From contig CACVBU010000050.1 of assembly GCA_902728285.1 (NCBI GenBank), positions 800,829 to 864,828 of the forward strand: DNA of 64,000 nucleotides, read 5' to 3'. Under the pieces are notes generated by a model. That model was not told the origin of the DNA, made no database searches, and worked only from the letters and a program-made list of their open reading frames with translations. The stretch is from Clytia hemisphaerica (taxonomy: Eukaryota > Cnidaria > Hydrozoa > Leptothecata > Clytiidae). Made by a program: the position numbers and the translations under genes. Below are positions 55,851-64,000 of this stretch, one piece after another. Positions within the stretch are counted from its first letter, which is position 1. Each line of letters starts with the position of its first letter.

Positions 55851-57031
55851 TTCTACCATTATTGTAGATAGGGTTTACGGATAAACTAAAACTAAAAGAC
55901 GACTTACCTTGGTGTGTCGACAGAATATTTATAAAACCAAGTTCTTGTAGTGTTTTGTCACAAAATCCTTCAATTTTCAGAGTAACTTTGATTAATTAAA
56001 AGTATGATCTTTGCAGCGCTGTTTTATACAAAAATTTTGAGGAAAAGAAAAAAAATTGCCCTCGCGCCCACTCCCACCCAAATTACATTGATCAAAGTCA
56101 TTAATAAAAAACAAGGGAAATTGGTAATTGTTAAAATCCCACATATTACAATATCAATCTAAAACATTTTCCTAAATTTGATTTTTTTAGCAAACGTATA
56201 AAAATTAGTGAGTTTTCTATATTAAGACCTTGCATTAAAGGTTACAGCCTATAAAAGGTAGCTCGTTGTTGGAGTAAAATAACTAGTATCTTGATTTTTT
56301 TCCATTCTAAATGGCAACCTAAATCTCTGAGGCCTATAACTTTCTATGCACTAATTCTATATGAAAAATAATTGAAAATCTGAAATCAAAAGGCTTTAAA
56401 GTATCTCGGTATCTAAAATCAAGTTACTAGCACTGAAGGATAAAAAAATTTTCGTCTTCGTTTTTCCTTTTGTCGACTTCCAAAATTCCACTAAGGGTAA
56501 GAAAATCAGAAAATCGATAATTATCAGTCCTAAAGGTCGGTATAATAAGAAAACTTTTTGCCTTAAAACATCGAAATCTGGTCGGATTAGTCCCATCAAC
56601 GATCGCAAAATAGACAACATTTTTCTTTTTTTCCTCTTTTTTAGTGACGCGGGGGTCCCGCTAAGGGTCCAAGGGTCGGCAAGTCGGGCGGCACATACCC
56701 GTCAGCTAGCAACCATAGTATTCCCTCTTAAAGCGATTGGATTTTTGCTTTGTTGAATGACAGAAATAGATTAAACAGCCTAAAGACCCGTCTAATAAAG
56801 GCTCATAAAATTAGTTTCCTTTTCCATGTAAGTAACTAGAGAAAATCAGAAATATGACAAAGACGACATTGAATTTTCTATCAGAAGTCAATTTTGTACA
56901 ATTTCGTGACCTTTTGACTTTGAACAAGAACAAAGAATATCTTCCTAGTCCATTTGGCAAACATAGAAAAACCTAATATAGACGTTTTTGATAGAATTGT
57001 TGACACGATGAAAAGAAAGCTTCCCACTTTC

Positions 57032-57288
57032 CACTGATCTTTATATATTCCTGGACCAAGTTACTCAATGTCGGCCAAGCAAAATATTATGATCGGAGTT
57101 TTTTTAACTTGTTACCCGCGCAGAGAGCGCTAGTTCTTATTTTGCTTGTCCACTAGTGATATAACGCTGTTCGTCGGTAGGCAAAGTTTCAAACACTACA
57201 ACGGCTTCTTTACGGGTACCAACTTTCAAAAAACTTCGATCAAAGATGGCGGATATAGCTTGGTCCAGGGATGTGTAATAGGTCAGTG
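57032..57288. mobile_element. CACTG-type miniature element
   Basis: Left CACTGATCTTTATATATTCC, right CCAGGGATGTGTAATAGGTC then AGTG. Internal order as in 32028-32335 (ATCAAAGATGGCGGATATAG near the right end). Confidence 0.75.
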
Positions 57289-58619
57289 CAACATTCGAAC
57301 ATTCATCAAACGTTATTTGGACGGTATAGGCGGTTGTTATGACGTCATTTTTATGTTCGGTTTGTTTTGCAAACTATACGCTTTTTTTATAAGAGCCAGT
57401 AATTTTTTAATGAGTTTCTACTGTTCTTATTTTTTGTAATTTTCAAATATTACATTGTAATATCCAATTTCAGATTTTTCAGTATTGGCTTAAAAGATGA
57501 TTTTCTTTCTGAAATCTGAATCTTTATTTGTTCTTTATGGTCTAAATCAACAATGTTCTTATAAAAACGTGTAATAAGGATTATCGAAGATCTTATGAAC
57601 TTTCGATTAGCATCCTCCAAGCTTACGTCTGTTTTTAACGATTCAATAATTTCTCGTAATTTAAAACCGTGGTTATGGAATTTCTAGTATTTTAAAGGGA
57701 GAGGATAAAGGTTAAACTCCTCTTTTAGTAAGTAGTTTAAATACTTTGTCACGTCTTGACGTCAGAACTGGGTGAAAGTACGCTCTGAACCATTGAGTTT
57801 AAAGCCCGGTCTAGAGGAGAATCTCTTATCTTTCCCAGGCAAGGAAAGTGTAGCCAATTATTTCCCATCCAGAATGCGCTGCAATCATGGCGACAAATTG
57901 TATCTAGCGGTTCGTTTTGTTTTTGAGGACTGCATTCTTTTAAATTTATCTAAAAAACACGCACGAGCGTTCTGGGAAATAAGTGGCTTCATTTCCCATC
58001 AAGGAGTCTCGAGTCTAGCCATTCGGACTTGGAAGTCAATGCTTTGAACATCATGGTTTAACTCACTAGAGATTAAAAGCTTGTGTTCGGTGAAGAACAT
58101 TATCTCTTAGAAAGTTAAACCGTGGTGGGAAAAATTCCCTTCGAAATAACTAAATGTTATTGGTTGAAAGGTATCTTGTTAACTAAATAAACCCTTTTTT
58201 GCAAAGCTGATATAAAAGAAGTTTTGGTATGAGAAGGGAACATCGTTGATTTCAAAGCCCCGAAGGAGCTATATCCGAAACCCATCCAATGAAATGAAGC
58301 CACTTATTTCCAATCCAAAACACAAACGCCAGATTGAAAGTAAAATTTGTCGCTAAATTTTGAAAGATATGACGCGAAATCAAGACAAGCTAAATTCAAT
58401 CCATCATTCTAAATACCGCGCAAACCTTCACCTTCACCTTATCTTGCTTGAAGAAAGTTAGAGATTCCGTTTTAGCCTCTTCAGGGATTTAAACTCAAAC
58501 ATTTGGTTGGACTTGGGAATCTAAGTTACAAGAATTTAAAGTGGAAATAAAAGGCTTTTCTGATCAATCATTTTGAATGAAACACCTTTGATTTTTACAT
58601 CCAAGCTATGGCCTTGTTG

Positions 58620-58894
58620 AATGTTTATCTATCCCTGGATCAAGTTATATCCGCCATCTTTGATCAAAGTTTTTTTTGAAATTGGTAAACGAGAAGGAGC
58701 CATTTCAATGTTAAAAATTAACGGCGCTACATCATCAAAAGTATTCGGGGAAAAGTAGATTTAGCGCTCTCGATGCATTTTTACCGTTATTGAGTAGTGC
58801 CGCCATTAGGGTTCACTTTTCAAAATACTCCAATCAAAGATTTTTGGTTGGTCGGGATTGACTAACTTGGTCCAGGAATATATAAAGGTCAGTG
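58620..58894. mobile_element. CACTG-type miniature element
   Basis: The left terminus is decayed (TATCTATCCCTGGATCAAG); the right is intact (GGAATATATAAAGGTCAGTG). Internal TTAACGGCGCTACATCATCA and TGCCGCCATTAGGG match 25646 and 27969. Confidence 0.75.
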
Positions 58895-59998
58895 TCAGTT
58901 TAAACCCAACTTTCATCAACGTACCATTCTAAAAGAGTACACTCAGAAGACTATTGAAAGATGTCAGAGGTGGTATTTCAAGGAGTAGAAAATTTGATGA
59001 GGAGTCAAACACGGCAATCTGTAACCGGATTAATCGGATTTAAAATTTTTGGTTTTGGCTAAATTTTGAGAAAATGGTTGAGAATCAAAACTTTCTTTTC
59101 CTTTGAGCTTAAAAGAGCACATTCTCTCAAAATTTCAAGTTCCTAGCTTTTTCCCATCCGGAATTTTCTTGATTCCGATTTAGAGGGAGCCCACCCGGAA
59201 TGAGGAAGGGATATAGGGATCTCTCCAGAACTTATGATCTATTGGATGCATCAAAAACTTTTTTCTTCTACTTTTGACTTGTTATGAGGTGACTTAATGT
59301 GCAAAATTTTATCTCCATATGGACACTAATTTTGGAGATATAGGGGAAACTAGCCGAAATAATCCCGACTTTTTGAGAGTTCCACAAAAAGACGCCTCCA
59401 GATCAAAATCATATGCACCAATGGCACTTTGTCAATCCCGTAACCAGTCATCTGTACCACTTTCTGATGTTACTATGAAAATGATATAATCGTGAATACA
59501 GAATTATAAAAAAATGCAACAGAATTCGAACTCGAGCATTGAATCTTATTTGTTCCAGGCGTTAGCTAGAATATCCTATTGTCTACACAAGATCACTAAA
59601 AAAAACTTTTTTCCCGTAAACCGCCCTGACGCCCTAACTCTTCCCCGCGTTTAGTGACCTCTAAACGGACGATAGCATCGTCTAGGCGTTAGCTAGAGTT
59701 TCGAAGACTCAGACGATAATTGGCAAATTCTACCGGCTATAAACTCTTTTTGGAAAAAAAAACCGTTTTCGAATTTTCTTCGGCTTTTGGGCTTTTTTCT
59801 TATATTAGTAGTGATAGTGATTTAATTTGTTTTAGACTATTGTTATAATCTTCTATACTAACAGCTTTTGGAATTCACTTGATAAGAAATTTTGCGGAAA
59901 ATCTGCGGTGTCAATTAGATAAGACGCTTTTGCAACGCTCTTCGGAAAAATGGCTGAAAAAAAACAAAAACATCAAAATTCATGAAAATAACATCAAA

Positions 59999-61099
59999 AT
60001 GGATAAAGATCAGCCTTTCGAAGCAGCCTCACCACCTCAAGCTTGCACGCCGTCAAGATGTACAAATGATGAAGACCTGGATCGCTTGGAATGCAAAAAA
60101 TGTAAAAGATCAGTTCATTATGAGTGCACACAGCTACCTTTGTATCAACTACAAATATTCGTGACATCCTACAACGATCATTACTTATGTTCAAACTGCG
60201 TCCGAATAACGAAGAACCTAAGAAATAAAGTGGGGAAAAACACTCAACATATGATGCAAAATGAACTTAAAAAGAAAGACGACGTCATACAAAAACTGAA
60301 CAACGAGGTCAACACCAACACCAAAATCCGTGATTCCATCAAAAATGATCTCAAAATTTTTCTGGCAGGAAAGCTACAAGAAATGGAAGAAAAGACAAGA
60401 ACCATGATAAAGGAAGAAATCAAGCACACACCAGAAATAATGACGGAGACATCAAAGAAAACATACGCCGAAATTACTAAGAAGCACAAAGAAGACTTAA
60501 GATCTGCCGAACAACAAAAACGGAAGGAAGAAAGTGAAAAGAAAGACATAGACTATAGAAAACTGAATATCATCGTTCACGGGTTTCTCGAATATTCAGG
60601 CCCAGATAAGGAAAAAGAAGAAAATGGGGAAAAATATGACATATTTCGGTTCCGAGAACTCCTGGAGGACATCAATGTTCCAGAAATAAATGTTACTCAC
60701 CACAGATTAGGAAACAGAAAAACAAAAAACGGCCGTCCTCTTAAAGTCACCCTACAAAGTCAGCATGACAAAGATCTTATCATGAAGAATTTACACATGC
60801 TGAAAGAAACTTGTTTCTTTCAGGTAAGTATCACGGAAGATTTCACAATCAACGAACGGAAAAAGATAAAGGAGATGCACGAACAAGCAAAGAAACTTAA
60901 CAAAGACAATAAGAATAAAGACTTCAACTGGCGCGTTAGAGGGAGCCCAAGAACAAAACTACGAATCGTTAAAAAATTACAAAATCAAACAAATATATCT
61001 TCAAATTATAATGAACAAAAATACACTACAGAAGAAATCGTCAGCGATTGGGCATCAACAGATGATGTAGACTATTCGTCTACAGATGATGATGAATGA
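59999..61099 (+). CDS. ORF1-type retrotransposon protein with PHD finger (intact)
   Basis: 366 residues from ATG 59999; the frame is open back to 59879 without an ATG. Near the N terminus is a C4-H-C3 zinc finger with PHD spacing: C-x4-C-x10-C-x2-C-x4-H-x2-C-x20-C-x2-C, ending YLCSNC. A basic, charged coiled coil follows (about residues 75-190 from this start). Then comes an RRM-like domain (YRKLNIIVHGF at about 190; VTHHRLGNR and RPLKVTLQ further on) and a C-terminal domain (ITEDFTINERKKIKEM; WRVRGSPRT). This order matches ORF1 proteins of CR1/L2-like and L1-like elements, which form RNA-binding trimers and chaperone the element RNA. The tail is acidic with two STDD copies. The stop is followed by 85 bases and a (ACATTA)n tail at 61186-61203. 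No endonuclease or RT frame follows, unlike autonomous LINEs. Confidence 0.85.
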   Translation: MDKDQPFEAASPPQACTPSRCTNDEDLDRLECKKCKRSVHYECTQLPLYQLQIFVTSYNDHYLCSNCVRITKNLRNKVGKNTQHMMQNELKKKDDVIQKLNNEVNTNTKIRDSIKNDLKIFLAGKLQEMEEKTRTMIKEEIKHTPEIMTETSKKTYAEITKKHKEDLRSAEQQKRKEESEKKDIDYRKLNIIVHGFLEYSGPDKEKEENGEKYDIFRFRELLEDINVPEINVTHHRLGNRKTKNGRPLKVTLQSQHDKDLIMKNLHMLKETCFFQVSITEDFTINERKKIKEMHEQAKKLNKDNKNKDFNWRVRGSPRTKLRIVKKLQNQTNISSNYNEQKYTTEEIVSDWASTDDVDYSSTDDDE

Positions 61100-61203
61100 A
61101 TCATTTTGTAAATAGGCAGTCGAACTCTATTAGCTTTAAAGCTAGTACATATTTGTACACTTTTTTCGACTTTAAAGAATATACACATTAACATTAACAT
61201 TAA
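61100..61203 (+). other. 3' end and hexamer tail of the ORF1-only element
   Basis: 104 bases from the ORF1 stop to the end of the tail ATTAACATTAACATTAA. Includes the palindrome TTAGCTTTAAAGCTA. Such simple-repeat tails mark the 3' ends of many CR1/L2-like elements, so the element ends here rather than continuing into a second reading frame. Confidence 0.7.
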
Positions 61204-61699
61204 TCGGATCATTGAAGTTGTTATCGTCTTTTGTTTGAAACCATGCCAGAAAAGCTTGGCAACGCTTAAGGAGATTAATGAGATTAATGATAGTGAAGGC
61301 ATTATTCTGAAAACTTCCAATGATGACAATTATTCATGATTGGGATTCGTATAGCAAGTACCTCACTAAAAACCGAGATTTTTCATCCCGTTTCTTGACT
61401 GCGACGTCTAGTATAGGCTTAGGTTTCATAATAATCAAATAAAAATTTTCCCTCGAAATGCGACGCAAAAAGAACGCGAACTTCGTTTATTAATTAAACT
61501 TAAAGTTTGCTCTGAATTGATCGTTGCTTTTTTTGCTATTTGAATCTCCTTGTTTCTTGTCTTCCATTGTAAACCAGTTATCTGATATTCTGATGGTGTT
61601 GTGGCGGCCGCCCACACTAAAGCTCTATAAGAGCAAATTTTGCTCGACCTTGATAGCAAAGCGTGTCAGAACAAATTCATCTAATAATAAATAATCTGC

Positions 61700-61945
61700 G
61701 GAAACGTTTGACGGGGGTATATAATGGTTCCGTTTGGACGGGGGTTCTGTTATCATCAGTTAGGGTCAGGCTTGGAGAGAGTCATAACATACGCGGTAGG
61801 GTCGAAGGCCCTCTTGTACCCTGTGTCGCAGCCCTTTTAGGGGCACCGGTAGGGTTAGGAGTTATTATATATAGAGTCTGTAAATTACACGCTATAAGTA
61901 TTAGTTCGCTTCGCATCCTGCCGTGTCTCTTTAAGCTGGTAAGCT
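61700..61945 (+). other. Promoter-like, GC-richer segment
   Basis: TATATAA at 61720 is followed by a stretch noticeably richer in G and C than its flanks, with paired TTTGACGGGGG/TTTGGACGGGGG. It ends near TTTAAGCTG|GTAAGC, a good donor sequence. It could be a first exon or part of an LTR-like or other repeat. No homology recognised. Confidence 0.3.
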
Positions 61946-62976
61946 TATTTCAGAATTAGTTTAGAAAGACTCAGAGTAAAATCAGAAAGTAGAATGGAAG
62001 ATAGGAAATAGAAAAAATAGAACAAATAGTGGATAGTCATTTACAATCTACACAGCACCAATTAATGACGGGGGACTTGATGGTATGACAACTTGACTCT
62101 CTTCAGATAAAAAAAAGCCTCAAATTAAAACCGCAATTATAAAGTAATTAACATCTGGTTTTTTCAGTCATTTCTGGTCATTAACGATTTCATTTGAGGG
62201 GGTAACGCAGACATTTTAATTTCCCTACGTCCCTCGCTTTTTTGTAAACCAATTTTGATTTCCGGAAGTATAATTGAAAATCAGGAAGTGATAGTCATTA
62301 TCTATTTCTAATTTTGGCAGTAAAGATTTGTAATTAATTGGTTGCAGAGTTGACTTTCTTTAGCTACAATTATACGTATGATTGTTTTTATATATTGGGA
62401 TTTTAGTGTATTTTAACGTTTTTCAAAATTTGAATTTCGGAAGAATTGTGATTTTATTCCATTGGATATTTCGATTTTGGAGGGGTTCGATGGCTTGTAG
62501 GCTATATTCCCAGTCTTTTTGGAACAATTTTGAGCTTTTAAATGCTGTGATCGTAAGGTCAAAAGTCTTAAATCTCATGTTAAAGCTCACGCCATCTAGT
62601 CTCACAAAAAGTCATAATAAGTGGATCCCAGGCTATAAAGCAATACACTAACAATGCGTCCTTAGACGAAGCTATCGTCCGTATAATATATTATTATGAT
62701 ATAACATATTTGTATATTATGAAACGTAATAAATATGTTACGCAGCGGAAAATAGAGTTTGTGTTTAAGACATTGAGCCCACTCCGAATTTTTACCCTCC
62801 CGCGCGGAAAAAATTCCCGCCCAACTTTTTATTTCCCGTGCGGCCACTCTTCCTTTGTACGAATTCGTCTTAGACTATAGCATAGTCTATTATCAGTCCT
62901 CAGCTTCTTAAACCGAGTTCCTTACGCTTCACGCTTTTTCCGTGTAAACATTTTGATAGAGTCTTTGATGGTGATA

Positions 62977-63213
62977 TACGTTTTTTATAAGAACAAACTG
63001 AATAAGAACATAAGACTTCGATGGGAAAAATATTAAGAACATGCTAAGAACATTTCAAAGCTTTACGGACTCTAAAATGCTCGACTTCTTAGGAAATTGC
63101 ACAAAAATACTCGAATGACGGAATTAAGAACAGTCTAAAAACTTAAAACTCAAAAAGTTAAGAACACTCAAAGGCATCAAAATTCTTAATGTTCTCACTA
63201 AAAAACGTGTATT
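62977..63213. mobile_element. Miniature element, family A
   Basis: Starts TACGTTTTTTATAAGAAC and ends AATGTTCTCACTAAAAAACG then TGTA. Interior GACTTCGATGGGAAAAATAT and GGACTCTAAAATGCTCGA match the family. Confidence 0.75.
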
Positions 63214-63482
63214 TTAGTTAACATCTGTTATCTGTTGATACTGACAAAGCAAACAAAAACATCCAGTACGCCCTAGGGCGGTAATTTTTATCTACTCTCA
63301 AAATATATTGATATAAATAGATTACATAAATAATACAAAAAATCTACATTGCGAAAAGACTTCACTTACCGTTAACAATCCAAAAGTTCGCTCAATTATC
63401 AAAAGGCGCCAAAATGACAAAAATCAAGCGTGTGCTTTATCCATGAAAGACTTCTTGCAGAGTCTTTTTATGTGGCAAACCT

Positions 63483-63637
63483 AGTCTGAATCGCAGACCT
63501 CTACAAAACCCCACGAATTCGTTAGAGGATGCAAGCAGCCCAGCTGGTACACAACGTTGTTTTAACGTTCAAATAACATTATTTGGACGTTATGAATGTC
63601 AAATGGACGTTGTTTTGACGATGTGTGCTGGCTGGGA
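63483..63637. repeat. Fragment of the ATTCGTGC repeat abutting a CCAGCTGG-type element
   Basis: 63483-63535 matches the 23880 repeat (TAGTCTGAATC(A/G)CAGACCTCTACAAAACC; ACGAATTCGTTAG). From 63537 a CAGCTGGTACACAACGTTGT arm begins, closed by GACGATGTGTGCTGGCTGG at 63637. The latter copy is more diverged than 50677-50772. Confidence 0.6.
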
Positions 63638-63701
63638 GCCTATGGCGAGCCTGGTTCGTCTTGCGACTGTTGAGCGAACTTTTGGATTGTTCATGGTAAG
63701 T

Positions 63702-63945
63702 ACACGTTTTGTTATAAGAACAAATTATATAAGAACATAGGGCTTCGATAGCCAAAATCTTAAGAACAAATTAAGAACATTTTGAGGCTTTGCGGACTCT
63801 AAAACACAATTTCTTAGGGAAATGGACCAAAAATACTCAAAAAATGGTGAAATTAAGAACATGTTAAGAACATTTTTAGGCTTAAAACTCAAAAAGTTAA
63901 GAACATTCGAAGGCTTGAAAAATTTTGGATATCCTTATAAAAAAA
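63702..63945. mobile_element. Miniature element, family A
   Basis: Starts TACACGTTTTGTTATAAGAA and ends TATCCTTATAAAAAAAC. The interior closely matches 34951-35213 (GGCTTCGATAGCCAAAATCT; GGACTCTAAAACACAATTTC; TTAGGCTTAAAACTCAAAAA). Confidence 0.8.
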
Positions 63946-64000
63946 CTTCTTGTCGATAGATTTGAAGAAAGAATCGTAAGCAAAAGTAAAAATGTTTTTC

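Overview
The window looks like nuclear DNA from an AT-rich, intron- and transposon-dense invertebrate animal. Two conserved animal genes are split into many small exons with GT-AG introns. A HEPN/NB-ARC protein resembles STAND receptors expanded in sponges, cnidarians and some molluscs. Dispersed repeats fill the introns: terminal-inverted-repeat (TIR) elements, tRNA-derived SINEs and non-LTR retroelement pieces. I favour a sponge or cnidarian, but no species marker is visible.

Layout. 1-3.28 kb: no recognisable gene. 3.28-6.08 kb (-): an intact 933-residue HEPN - NB-ARC - helical-repeat protein ending in a CaaX-type tetrapeptide. 6.1-9.56 kb: mainly small inverted-repeat elements. 9.56-29.22 kb (+): the last 19 exons of a ubiquitin-activating E1 enzyme closest to UBA6. 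These give 856 codons in one continuous frame; roughly the first 190 residues were not found. 30.62-51.38 kb (+): a complete 13-exon orthologue of MORN1 (563 codons). Its 9.3-kb intron 2 holds two tandemly duplicated, antisense, intronless coiled-coil genes (32.9-34.1 and 35.6-36.8 kb). 51.4-59.9 kb: dispersed elements and one weak terminal-exon candidate. 60.0-61.1 kb (+): an intact ORF1-type retrotransposon protein (PHD finger, coiled coil, RRM-like and C-terminal domains) followed directly by a short 3' end and a simple-repeat tail, with no reverse transcriptase. 61.2-64 kb: repeats only.

The most unusual features are: (1) a 29-bp tandem array of about 30 units at the end of MORN1 exon 11, in which the unit itself contains the exon-intron junction, so the 5' splice-site sequence is amplified; (2) the CaaX-tailed HEPN-NB-ARC gene; (3) an ORF1-only retroelement family with one full and two truncated copies; (4) a 2.7-kb element with CAGAG termini and a 7-bp target duplication that splits an older miniature element; (5) a tRNA-derived SINE with a 19-bp target duplication just after a UBA6 exon. 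UBA6 and MORN1 are ordinary housekeeping and axonemal-type genes and share no evident pathway. The immune-like and coiled-coil genes are intronless and antisense to them.
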